This document shows, one piece after another, positions 12,281 to 24,156 of a DNA stretch of 64,000 nucleotides; the first letter of the stretch is position 1, and each line of letters opens with the position of its first letter. The notes beneath the pieces are model-generated. The model was given only the letters and a program-made list of their open reading frames with translations. It did no database searches and was not told the origin of the DNA. Origin of the DNA: Aphis gossypii. Taxonomy: Eukaryota > Arthropoda > Insecta > Hemiptera > Aphididae. Location: assembly GCF_020184175.1 (NCBI RefSeq), contig NC_065532.1:8680001-8744000 (forward strand), given 5' to 3'. A program made the position numbers and the translations under genes.

Positions 12281-13303
12281 TTTTAGATTCTGAACAAAGT
12301 GATGAATGTATTGATTTTACAAATTACAATGATTATGTGTGTGTGTGTGTGTGTTTTTTTTCGTTTTTGTGTCAGTGTACAACATAACTTGTCGAAATAA
12401 TGTTTAAATTTAAAACTTCAGGGGTGGTTTCCGATGGCAAAGTGAATATCCTTGGTGCATTATATAGGTCAAAAGTAAGAATTGTCCAGTAATTTTAAAA
12501 AAAAATCGGGAAAAACCAAAAAATAAAAATAGGGAAAAATTTTTTTATTTATATCTAAGGTTAAAAAATTCAGCACTATGTTTTCCATAAGTTTTTCTTC
12601 AAATGAATAAATATAAATCAAATAAATATTATGAGTACCTAAATTTTTAATTTTTACGAAACTACGTTACGATAACGATTTATCCTCTAACGATTTTCAA
12701 TATTTGTTATATTTTAAAAGACGTATAAGTTGTAGATAGTACCTAGGTACTTGAAAATTTCACCAGTTATTTAGATTAGCATATTTTTACGTATTTAATT
12801 TTTAAAATATTTTGCTTATTTTAAGGCTATTTTATAAGAATTTGAAATATTCGGTTTTATTTAGTTTTTTTTTTTTTTTATAAATATTGATAAAATCTTT
12901 TTGGCTGTGTTAAAACACTTGAAATTTTAATACAAAGTTTCTCATAAGTTATTCTTATAGTTATTCAAAAATTATAAGAATACATAGGCACACTTTTTAT
13001 TTAAGTTTGAAGTTCAAATATTGACAAAAATTCGTTTAAATCATGAATATTTACAAATAATTTTGTAGTTAAAATTTGTAAAAAATGTTGTATAAAAAGT
13101 TAGCAGTTGAAAATTTAATACAAGACTTTTTATAAGTTTGGCTTACAATGATTCAAAAATGAACTTACATTTTAGGGTATTCAGATCATTAAAACATAAA
13201 CCACCTTTTCATCACTCAATGGAAAATATATCTTAGGCTGACCAATCATCTTTGTTCAGAATTGTTTTTCGTATACAATGATACCTATCATTAGGATCAA
13301 ATA
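12281..13303 (+). repeat. Interspersed repeat family, copy A (about 1.0 kb)
   Basis: Starts TTTTAGATTCTGAACAAAG and ends near TTCAGAATTGTTTTTCGTAT. The ends carry inverted GATTCTGAACGAAG-type motifs. It shares long stretches with 28265-29905, for example GGGGTGGTTTCCGATG and GTGAATATCCTTGGTGCATT. It is shorter than that copy, lacking at least one internal unit. It has no coding capacity, and is probably a non-autonomous DNA element. Confidence 0.7.
12336..12354. repeat. (TG)n microsatellite
   Basis: About nine TG units inside repeat copy A. The homologous place in copy B holds a 41-base T run, so this is a slippage-prone site within the family. Confidence 0.9.
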
Positions 13304-13344
13304 TTATAATTGGTGATTCACCTCGTCCATCATTATATAATATG

Positions 13345-13560
13345 CTATAATATTATTATGTCGTCATTATTAGTATATAACTCAACAAAGAGGTTTTCGG
13401 GTTTCGCACGATAATGGCTAACAACTTGCCAATTATTGCGTTCGATTATTATACAAGTGATAAGTGACTGCTGTATCATCGAGATGTTTTCTTTTGCACA
13501 CTTACCATCCCTTGTCACGCCGAAATTCATCTCGAGAGCGTTTATGGCGTCCAAGTGTTA
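13345..13560 (-). CDS. Candidate minus-strand exon or small frame
   Basis: A 69-codon open stretch on the minus strand. The first Met is in LEMNFGVTRDG, after which a consensus donor GTAAGTGT follows GGGATG at about 13506. Read without splicing, the frame continues through IERNNWQVVSHYRAKPENLF to a stop at 13345. It has varied amino acids and is not built from repeats, but has no homology I can recognise. It overlaps the opposite-strand candidate at 13622 only in upstream sequence. Confidence 0.2.
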
Positions 13561-13621
13561 TAGTTAGTCAGAAGTACTCGAAACTACATCGGATGGTACG
13601 TGACCTTTTTGAAACATAATA

Positions 13622-13657
13622 ATGTCTCTAGCCGGGACACTGCGCAGCACGCCACAG
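13622..13657 (+). CDS. Candidate first coding exon
   Basis: ATG followed by eleven codons (MSLAGTLRSTPQ), ending in CCACAG and an excellent donor GTATGT at 13658. An in-frame stop lies just upstream, so the ATG would be the true start. It lies at the edge of a CpG island. The next exon is not established. One acceptor-like site is CGTTTTCAG at 15421, which would give only four more codons (ESKK) before a stop. I do not recognise the product. Confidence 0.25.
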
Positions 13658-13689
13658 GTATGTTATGCCCACCGTCGTAGGTCGTTATT

Positions 13690-14139
13690 TTATATTATAA
13701 ACATCGTGACGTCGCCGCGGAGTATACTTGTAGTGTGGTGGCTCTTCAAATTGATCAGATATCCTCGGACGCCACGGCATGTTTCCAAATATTTACCACC
13801 TGAAGTCTTGGAAATTAAGCAAACCATCGTCGTCGTCGTCGTCGTCATCGTCAATACACATATAATAATATAATAAAAATGCACAAAAGACGGCACACCC
13901 GGAGAGTATTTTTCGGATCGTTTTAAAGACGTGCTGGCAAAATAAACATTATTCCTCGGCCGCGGACGGACAGACACCGGGTCTAATATATAATAATAAG
14001 AATAAGAACGCGCGAAACATCTGCCGCATTCCGATAAACATACAACATAATATAATAATAATATAAGAACACGCATCCCGCGAGATCTGATTTTCTCCGA
14101 AAGAACTACCCATATTATATTATTACTATTATTACACAT
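13690..14139 (-). CDS. Unrecognised 149-residue open frame with signal-like segment
   Basis: This is the longest frame in the window that starts with a true ATG. A second Met near residue 22 begins MRVLILLLYYVVCLSECG, which resembles a signal peptide. The rest is mixed, with a basic RPRPRNN stretch, a second hydrophobic segment (FYYIIICVL) and a poly-Thr run encoded by the (CGT)n microsatellite at 13827-13846. Tyr and Asn runs come from ATT repeats. It lies inside a CpG island where chance open frames are longer than usual. Function unknown; it may be spurious. Confidence 0.22.
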   Translation of the reverse strand: MCNNSNNIIWVVLSEKIRSRGMRVLILLLYYVVCLSECGRCFARSYSYYYILDPVSVRPRPRNNVYFASTSLKRSEKYSPGVPSFVHFYYIIICVLTMTTTTTTMVCLISKTSGGKYLETCRGVRGYLINLKSHHTTSILRGDVTMFII

Positions 14140-14203
14140 TATATTATTATGTATACGCGAATGTATACAGCACGGAATACTTCACCGCGCGCTGACACAC
14201 ACA

Positions 14204-15520
14204 ATGATGGTTAACCCTGCACATATTATAGAGGTTTTCTTTATACGAATTTTTCGCTCGACCCTGAAGGGCGTTTTTTTCCTTCTTATAAATATTTTCT
14301 TCTTCGATACAATATTATTATTATTATTATTATTGTCGTGTCGACTTGGCCCCGCGTACATTAGGTACCTCTATTACATTATTATACCCATACATAATAT
14401 TGTAGGAGGAATGTACCTACCTACGAGTATATATAATATATATATGACCATAAAATCTTTGCGTTTTTTTATTATTGTTATTACTATTATTATTTTTATT
14501 GACCGGAATTGATGAGCCGCGTTAAATTACGTTTTAATACGAACCGTTTTGTTCGGTCGTTTTTAATGAGCTCGGCGATTTAGTTTGCACCTGCTAAACG
14601 AGAATATTATTCGTCAGTGTGCCGCTGTGATATAGGCCTCGCAACAGCGACGACTTATTATCCCATCACCGTATATCATTATTATATTATGTACTGGGCA
14701 GGGCCAAAATTTTTGTACAAAACGACTGCGCTAAACACGCCCAAATTACACGGTGCGCCGACACGATCGGGAAACAATGAACCCCTAATTAACCGAAAAC
14801 GACGGGTAATGGGTCTGTTTTTGTACCCCCCGAGAGCGTTATTTGACGGCTACTAATTAGCATAATCGCGGGGCGAAAACACCTCCGGCAGCGACTTCGG
14901 CGGCGGCGAATTTCGGTCCGTATTTTTTTTACTCCTCTTATTATTATTACCCAAGTATTTTAATCGTAATTGCGTAACGCAGACCGTTTACCGCGGCGTC
15001 ACTCGAGTACGAATTATTATAATATTTATATATAAATATATATAGAGTATAGACGGGAAAAAAACACCGACGCCGTTGTTGCCGCTGCACTGCAGTCCGA
15101 CTGCATCTCACAGATAGGTTAGTGAATTATATATATATAGGTACCAATACATTATACGCGGTGTGGTACCTATATAATAAAAATAGTTTATATAGCAAAC
15201 CTATATTACGGCATGTTATTAAATTTGTCTGGAACACGTGCCGCCCGCACGATACAAATAATTACTGAAAAAAGCTTAATATTTTTTTTCAACTGTACCT
15301 ATATAGTTTAGGGCGCCGCCGCTCTGAGGTAAACGTGTATACAATATAATAAATTACGAAACGTGACCGGACTTCGATAATAATTATTATTACTGTCAGC
15401 TTGTATTGTCGTTGCGTTTTCAGGAGAGTAAAAAATAAAATCCGGTTTAATTAGGACACGTCACGACGGCGGCGGTAACCCCGTGGTGAACGCAACGGAA
15501 AAGCAATTTACTCCGGAGTC
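14204..15520. other. CpG island with a low-repeat GC block
   Basis: An ATT microsatellite lies at about 14313-14335. The block 14690-14880 stands out as non-repetitive. It has an acceptor-like TACTGGGCAG at about 14700, a frame open to a donor-like CGACGG|GTAATG near 14803, and TAATTA-type homeodomain cores (CCTAATTAAC, CTAATTAGCAT). It could be an exon or a regulatory element. The stretch 14880-15520 is CpG-rich (CGGCGGCGG near 14900) with an acceptor-like TTGCGTTTTCAG at 15421. Confidence 0.3.
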
Positions 15521-18500
15521 TGAGCTATGAATATAATCTCGTCTTCACGTGATTGTCGGATTTGTGCGTTTTTTCTTTTCATAAAAATATATACTATAAG
15601 TACCAACAAGTTTCATTATTGAATTATTATGGCCGTGTTTTTGGTGATATCCTGGAGAGTAGGTACATCACGCGTTATCCCATCTCGAACGATATAATTA
15701 AAAACGATGACTTCTGTATTGTAGTTTTAAGTTCTGTATAATTATACACCTGATCGAATGCCGTGGTAGGTAGAAATATTTTAACGCTCAAAATTATTTT
15801 ACGTGGCCACAGTGTAAGGCAATATCTACGAAGTATGTTATACCTCATATTATATGTAATGGGATGAGCTTATGGTATAATGCAAGACGAAGAAAAATAA
15901 TCTATTTACGAATTGTTGAAAGCGCATCACATTAATATTGTTTTCTCTATATTCTATAGTCAGACTCACACAAGCAAAACATGTGTTGAAATGCTTATAT
16001 AGACGTGCTAATCACTTAATGTCATAGTGATAATATAGGTATTATGGTACAATTTTATTTTAGATTTACACTATTGTATAAGTTATATAACGCTTTATTT
16101 AGAGTTGCAGTTAGAAATCATTTTTTAGCCATGAATATTTTCATTGAAAAAAAAAATAACTATCGTAATCTTAAAGTTGTCGATACACATTATAATAAAA
16201 ATTCTTCTTTAATGTTGGATTAAAAAATTATAAAAAAATAGAGTACCTAAGTACATATGGATAGATTTCGTATGGATAGGAATAGGTTGACAGCGTGTTT
16301 GAAGTAACCATAATAGACATGAAACGATGGTCGTACAGATTTTAAAAATAGTCGTACAAATTTATACAAGTTGCGTACCAAGTTATAGTTTAGTTAAACC
16401 TATCAATAAATAATTTTTAATCATAGGTGGGGCTGAAATACATCACCTCAGCCCCTCACGCTATTTTTCTTCGATTACTGAAAAACCAAGATTATACAAA
16501 TTTTGAAAATTGTCGTACAAATGCATACAAATTACATATTAAATATTGGTGGAGAAATTTTTCAAAAATTCTGAATAGGGTGATGTATATATATATTAAT
16601 ATGTATTATAACACATTAACATTAATCTTGTTTCGCTCGTTGTCACGTCAGCATCGGCACAGTTTTATTTATTCTAATTACCTATATTGTGTTTTTTTTA
16701 TATCGTTATAGGCGAAAATTATCTTTAAATTTTATATTATTATAATATTGCGTGTGAGCGAATCACCATATTTTTAATCGTGAACTTTATTTAAAACAAA
16801 ACACTATATACTTACACAGATAGAAAATGTTTTAACAATGAATTTTTAATTTTTTTGACAATAACTTGTTTTTGATGTTATATTATTTCTAGAAACAGAT
16901 AATACTTATATAATCATAGATGATTTATACAGTTTGGTATTTCAGAATAAAATTTTTCTTGAAATAATGGCATTTAATTTTTGATAAAAACAAAAATATT
17001 TTTTTTTCCTGTCGTATATATATATTGTAATACTTTAAACTGTAAAATAACCTTTTTTTTTTAAAAAAAAAACACATTAAATTGTGAAAAACTAGTGGGG
17101 ACAATATTAACGGATCACTATTTGTATGTGTATAATAATAAAATCTATCACAGAGACTCATTATTAATATAACTATAAAATACATACGGTCCTAATTTTT
17201 GTAACGTGATATCTAAATACGCAGCTCATTAACTATATAATGGCGTCACAATTGGAGGAAAAAACATAAATATTTTATATTACTATACAAAAATATAAGC
17301 TACTTAATGTAAGTCATTAGCTATTGCTGTGACCACCAATATTTTGATCGATTTATGAAGCAATTGTAATGCCCATTCCTCTTTAATTTTTGAAAATGAT
17401 GCATTTATTTAAAAAGTACACTTAAAACAGTTAAAACTACATAATACAATTCTTTGAATTTATATACCACTTAAAGATTATTAAAGGTACAAATTTACTT
17501 TTTTAAATGACAAAAGTCACTATTTATCACTATAGTTTGTTAATCAGATTATATTTTTTTCAAAATGTTATCGCATCTAAATTGAAATTTTGAGAAATAT
17601 ATTTTCTTATAGTATAATATAATATAGCAATTATTAAAATAATAATTATAGTTTAAAGTTGTATATAATTATATACCTATAGTATACATAGTATGTACAA
17701 TGTACATATTGTTTAATCTAGTACTTATGAATTGATAAACACTAACATTTTTTATAAATGTTGATAAATTTATAATAATTTCTGTAATTTTAAATTCATG
17801 ATCAAGCATTACATTTTCATGGTGCTTGAAGTTTCTTAATCCATAATATAATTATTCAAACTTCAAATTTTTGAAAAACTCATCTCATCTTTAATAATAT
17901 AAATTAGAATAATAAAATATACATACAAAAATTAGTTTCTAAAGTAAAATCACAAATTTAAAAAATCATAATTTGAGTAAATTTATTGATTATTAAAATA
18001 TGTTTTGAGGGGAGGGAATAGTGTTGTTTCATGTTTGGTGAATCAACATTTATACTTATTTTATATTCTATCTGATGTGAAAAACTACTTTAGACACCCA
18101 TCATTAAAAATGAGTATCATGCGATCTGTGCATAATAAACTGTTAGACTGTAACTAAATATTACTTATATACACTGCCAATCTTATATGACTCACTAAAA
18201 ATTTGGCGGCTGTTGTAATATATTAATATATTATTATAAATTATAGTATAATTTCGTTAGTTTAGTTTCGGGTGTCGAACTGTCAAACACCTATAAGAGG
18301 TGCGGATACATTAGGATTATAAATTATAATCGGCACTTGTCTGACATATGATCTATATCGAGTAATATAATTATATTAATTTACAGAAATGTGGTTAACA
18401 CGACGTTTGACAGATAGTATATCTATCTAGAATATACTAAGAATATGTTATACCTAAGAATATACTTATTGTTTAGAAAATCTGCCCTAATTTTTTTTTT

Positions 18501-20689
18501 CACTTTTTACTGATACTCGTAAGTTTAAACTTCTTTTTATTCTCTTGAACGACCTTAACATGTTTAAACAATAGTCTTCTTTACTAATTGGCTTTGATGG
18601 GATTAAATAATAATAAAAATGAAGTATTAATTTCGGGTATTTTTTGTATTTTTAAGTTGTAGTAGAGCTTTTAAGGAACTTTTTATTACATTTTTAAATC
18701 TTAGGTATTAAAATTTAACATTTTATGAATATTTATCTTAAAAATAAACAATAATAAATCCAGAACGTTTTATCCCATTCATAAGAATGAGCTTATAGAC
18801 CTAAGCTAATTGTAGGATTTTGGTATACCTACTGATTTTTTTAAATAATTATTTTAATAAATTCTCCTTTAACATTTAAATACTTAGAACATAATATAAT
18901 GTGTGGAACTTAACGCGATATTAGTTCCTTATTTCTTAGAGTTCCGTTACATTTTTTTTAAATTTAATTATTTTGCCTTATTAAATACGAAAATAACAAT
19001 AATACAAATACATATGTAATATGACTACTAATAATTAATAGTTGATAATAAGTTATTAATAAAATGAAAATAAAATATAAATATTCTAAAATGCACTAAT
19101 ATAATGTTTTGACATGGAATAAGTATAGACGGGTACGACATCTAGACTTCCATTAGGTAACATGACTGTATTTAAAATTGCGTATTCAAACTTAAAAGTC
19201 TAAAATAAAAAAAATCTATTTCGTCTAAAACTGATGTTACATAGATATTCTTTTTGTGTTTTTTTGTTAGTTTTTTTATCTACAACTCTCTGACTGCCAA
19301 CTAGAACAAATCTTCTATTAGAGAATAATCATAATCACATTTTCAATGTTAAAATTTAAAGCTATTTATTTGCCCCAAAAGCCAATAACATACACACAAT
19401 AACATCCCAAGGTGTAATAAATATTGCACACTCAATCAAAATTCAAAATTGGGACAACGTATTCGATATCTGTACAAACATTTACTACATAACATATATA
19501 TTATATAACTCTATAATCTACCTACTTGTATTTAGGTTACGATGAATCTTTAGGACACTGATACATTAATTAGTCGTATATTTCATACAGAATCCGGAAT
19601 AATTAGTAACACCAAAATATCTGAAAACACGTTATAAATCTATTAGACACCTATGTTATAATAAATTATATACATAGGTATATCGTGAGTGTTTATTTTC
19701 GTAATTATATTGAGCTTATCTGACGCTCATGATTTACTTTAGCCGTGAGTTCATCGTCGAAATTCATCACCAGAATTATTGCTAGTTATAGCAGGTATTA
19801 CCACTTATTTTTATTTTATTTTTTTATAGCAGCTATTCAGTATTATATAATATTATTGTTTATCGATGACTCGAAATGAGGTATAGTGGGAAGATATCCT
19901 ACATATCGAACCATAATTCATCGATTAAAAGAACTGATATTCCAAAATCGTGACTTAAACGTTTTGTCATTATAATATATTTAATAATAAAACCCTTTTT
20001 GTTTCAAAAACTAAAAAACTATTAACGTTTTTAAAAATATTATTTTTTTCCGGTATAATTCCAATTGGTAACAAAACAACAGATTTTAAAAATGTAATAA
20101 CTAGTATAATATTGTTGTCTTAACAGACAATTGTTACGATAGTCAACATTTTTTTTCAAAAATTTTATTCTGTAATGACCCAAAAAAATATATAAAAAGA
20201 ATGTTTTTAAAAAAATTAATAGCTTTAAAATAATGATAATATGTTTTTCTATTAAATAATCACGTAATATTTCTAAATGAACATTATACAAAAACGTGGT
20301 GTTAAAGTCTTTTTACGATGTAACAGATTTGTTTATCGTTATCGATATACCTACCTACGAAATTATACATACTAGAGTAATATTATTGATTATTATTTAT
20401 TTTATTCAAATCGAATTATATTTTTTGAACGTATATAACGAGAAAATATACACGTGTAATTACTTTAAAACACTGAAATACATCTTTATTTTGTATGCTG
20501 TATAATTTGAAAAAAAATATAGACTCGTTTTTATTATTTTTTTACGGTTAAATATGTGCGTATATACTATATAGTATATTTTTGAATTATAAGATGTTTA
20601 AACGCAAGATTGTGTTTATTCGCTTAAGGTTTGCGTGTTTCTGGAATCTTTTCATCTGTCTAATTTATTAATACATATGCTCTAAGTTT
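15521..20689. other. AT-rich desert, no supported gene
   Basis: Over 5 kb of AT-rich sequence with few CpGs. Two related 40-bp stretches containing GTCGTACAAAT (near 16350 and 16510) are probably a degraded repeat. Between them GGGGCTGA and TCAGCCCC (about 16432-16457) can form a short hairpin. Open frames up to 94 codons are low-complexity and unsupported. Confidence 0.45.
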
Positions 20690-22300
20690 CTTTGAACAAG
20701 ACGACGTACGTTATCATAACAATGTCGCGCGGTATGCCGCAGATGAGAAATACTCGACGAGAATCGAATACGTATATTAGTATGACAATACAACGTATAC
20801 ATATGACACATATTTTTGTATTATATTCCTATACTGTCATACTATTATAATAATAATAATATTATATTATTATGTTTTATGGTTTCGTTTCTCGAAAATG
20901 TTAACAACGTAAAGGTACAACGGCAAAGAAATGAAATATAAGTAATTCAGCGCAGCATCTCGGGTCCATTCCGACGGGCGTGCGATGTATCATAATAATA
21001 TAATAATTGTATTATATATATAGTGACACGTTGGAGACTTATATATATATATATATATATCACTTTCACGGGTATACAATGCGCGTCCTGGAAAATTCTT
21101 TCTCGGTCGATATATATATTATATTATATATTATCATATTATTATACTTTTTTGTCGAACACACATACCCGCACACACTGCAACGACCCGTATCGGTGAC
21201 TCGCATTCGATGTTTACGTCTTGTTATACTCGCTGTTGCAATAAAGCGATATGGAGCACAATACCCCACACAACTGTTATTATATTGTCGTCGTACATTA
21301 TATTATTATATAAGTCTTTCGCTGGTCGAGATATGTGAACACACACATGCATGCACACACCCACACACACGTGCGGTGTCGGATCGTTTAGCCGAACAAA
21401 GGTTTTTTTTGTCGTCGTCGTTGTTGGAGCTCGCGATCGATCAAACGGCCATCCTAACCGTATAACAGTGTGCGCATTATAAGGACTCGGCGCGTATGTA
21501 TACATATATACGTATATATGCACTCACATAATACACGGTGACTTCTTGACAAGTAGCGAACGTGACTCCTCGCGCGCGAGTTCGCAAATCGAACATTATA
21601 TACCTATACCTACGTACATGGACGTCCGACCGCGAGAGCCTTCCCGCTGGTTCTCGTCCTCGTCGTCGTCTCTCTATTCTGTCGTTTCTGTCGTGCAGCG
21701 TGCGTTATATTATATATCATTATATTGTTGCTGCGAGCCAGTGTGCACTGTGCATGCGTGCCATCTTTATTATATTATTATAGATTGTATTAATATATTG
21801 TTGTATATTATTATATTATTGCACACACACACGTGCGCACTTCTTCTTCTCGTTCTCGTTCTTCTTCTTCTGATACGTGTACGGGATATGATGCTTCCCG
21901 GGCACACTGAAGCTACGCAGCAGCTGTTCTCTGCGGACCGGATACCAAAGATTAGCGCGGTGATCTATGGACCGCCCCGTAGCGGACTTTAGACTCGGAC
22001 CGCGTCCCTTTGTCCGTGACTCCGGGAAATCAACCCACCCGGGAGTCCGGCCCGGAGCACAAGACGATGGCGTCGCGTACCCACGTCATTGTGTTTTACG
22101 CGACTCGGATGTGACCTCCGCGCGCATGCCATCGCTATTATATTATTATTGTCTGTATATCATGTGGAAGCAGAAGTACACGTGAATGCAGTTATAAATA
22201 TATATGTGTATACATTGTATATTATATCGGCCTGCGGCGAGGACGGAAGTTGTCGGAATTAGAGAGTTGTATGTTCCCGGGTCGACGCCGACCGTTCGTT
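20690..22300. other. CpG island with a unique GC-rich block
   Basis: It begins with a 42-codon frame at 20722 (MSRGMPQMRNTRRES) that dissolves into AT repeats. The middle is CA, TA and CTT microsatellite sequence carrying a 152-codon open frame of little credibility. The part 21880-22130 is non-repetitive and GC-rich, with overlapping frames such as MMLPGHTEATQQLFSADRI and MDRPVADFRLGPRPFVRDSG. It may be a transcript leader or exon; no donor or acceptor fixes its ends. Confidence 0.3.
21040..21060. repeat. (TA)10 microsatellite
   Basis: A run of alternating TA just upstream of the GC-rich part of the island. Confidence 0.95.
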
Positions 22301-23604
22301 ATTGATTTATATCTTATACGATGCGAAACTAATGTTTTTAGGTATATAGAAAATACGAGTACCTACTCGGAATTTATCTTTTATATAATAAATATATATA
22401 ATATACTGCTGTGACGATGGACAGAATCGAACAAAAAATGTATGTCTGCATTGTATTGTATCCATGTCTTTTTTTCTTCAATTATACATTGTATAATATA
22501 TGATACTCAAGACGGCAGCTTAGTTTATGTCATATGGAAACCTCGTGTCTATTGAGGTCTATTTTGTACGTAAATAATAATATGCACTAAATAAACAGTG
22601 TCAATGTACAACATATGTTGTCTGAATGTGTTGTCCACTTTAGAGTGAATTGCCTATTATCAAATTTAAATATAAAACTATTAATCAAATGCATTTGATG
22701 GACGCAATAAACTATATTCTTCAAAATTTTTTTTAACAAATTAAACAACATATTTAAAATGTTTGAATAAACAATGAGTATTTATAAATGTAAACTTTAA
22801 TATTTCAGTATTTTATTATTATATGGTATATAATATATATATAGTATATATTATAATGAATTCTTTTTTTCATAAATTATTATAGGTACACTTTCATTTA
22901 AATATGAAATTATATTGCTTTATTATTTTAGTACTGTCGAGCATTCGTTTTTGTAAAATTAACCACTATGATAAATTTTATAATATAGTCGTGATACTAG
23001 TAATGAAACTTGTAAGTATAATAAAATCATTTTTAAATACAAAACTGCAATGTATGATAATTATTTAAATAAATAAAAAAAAAATTTGGTCGCATATTAA
23101 ACTGGATTTAACTAGGTATTGTACATTACTTGTATATTACTTCTATATTATTTGTCTATTAAATAAAAACATTTCTGGAGTATATAATATACTTGTACAC
23201 CGTGGCTCGTAAGTCGTAGGTACATCAATTATTGTTTATGTACAAATAATAAGCGACTGAAACACTATATATCTAAATTTCTGATGGAATTGATGAGTCT
23301 TCTAAAAAAACTACTGTACATGCTAATATATATGTTATGTAGTATCACGCACCACTGTACACATAAATACAAATATTAATTATTAAGTCACGACAAACGT
23401 GATACATAAAATGAACCGTATCTATAAGAAATTATTATGTGAAATTTCATAATTAATTTTTAGAAATTTAAAAATTTAAAAACTATAATTAAAAAGTGAA
23501 TGAAATCAGAACATTTAAATTTTCTAGATAGTCTAAAATTATTTTGAATTTTCTAAATCTAAGAATTCAACAGTATACAATGAAATAAAATATAATTTAA
23601 TATT
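22301..23604. other. AT-rich stretch, nothing supported
   Basis: No coding or RNA gene was seen. TA-rich self-complementary stretches occur near 22825-22860. Confidence 0.45.
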
Positions 23605-23800
23605 TAAAAAAACCACTGGAAACTTTTTACTTTTAATCTTTATAATGCACCAAAGATATTCACTTTGTCATCGGAAATCACTCCAGAAGTTATGAATTGA
23701 AACATTATTTTGACAAGTTAGTGTAGGTACATAGACACAAAAAACACGCATTATTGTAAAATCAATACATTCATCACTTCATTCAGAATCTAAAACATTT
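23605..23800 (-). repeat. Interspersed repeat family, short inverted copy C
   Basis: Reverse complement of the start of copies A and B. It contains the inverse of GATTCTGAA...AAGTGATGAATG, of the CCGATGACAAAGTGAATATC block and of GGTGCATTATA. Only about the first 200 bp of the family are present. Confidence 0.65.
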
Positions 23801-23871
23801 ACAAAAACTATAAAAACTTTAACACAAATGAGTGTTTAGTGTTTACCTTTAAAAGTATCACACAAATTTGT

Positions 23872-24156
23872 ATGTATCCAATTACTGCATTAACATTGTA
23901 TGACAGAACAATTTTCATTTATGAATATCGATTATTGGGGTTGTATCGAACCTGTGTTTTGATCTTCGAGCCACAAACCTGTAAAATAACGTTCATCGTT
24001 ATAATATTTACCATGTTATCCAAGTCGAATAATACGCGTCGTGTATTCGTATACAATAATATAATGGTGCAGATGTCTGAAAATAGTGGACACGCCTGTA
24101 ATGTTGTGTTTTCAATAACGTACTCATTATTGTTTTTATTTTGTTACAAAACATAA
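23872..24156 (+). CDS. Unrecognised 94-residue hydrophobic open frame
   Basis: An ATG-started frame with several hydrophobic segments (KITFIVIIFTML near the middle, ITYSLLFLFCYK at the end) and a polar stretch MSENSGHACN between. It is open for about 105 codons, which is long for such AT-rich DNA, but chance cannot be excluded. It directly follows repeat copy C. There is no recognised domain, promoter or splice site. If real, it would be a small membrane protein. Confidence 0.2.
   Translation: MYPITALTLYDRTIFIYEYRLLGLYRTCVLIFEPQTCKITFIVIIFTMLSKSNNTRRVFVYNNIMVQMSENSGHACNVVFSITYSLLFLFCYKT

Noticed and set aside
13827..13846. (CGT)n repeat as a CRISPR-like or coding repeat
   Set aside because: A simple trinucleotide microsatellite without spacers; the poly-Thr or poly-Val it encodes is incidental.
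15264..15290. Minus-strand acceptor AGCTTTTTTCAG with two open frames after it
   Set aside because: Two frames of 14-18 codons look equally plausible, showing that short acceptor-led frames arise by chance here.
21007..21465. 152-codon plus-strand frame
   Set aside because: Built largely from TA, ATT and CA repeats, with overlapping equally open frames on the other strand.
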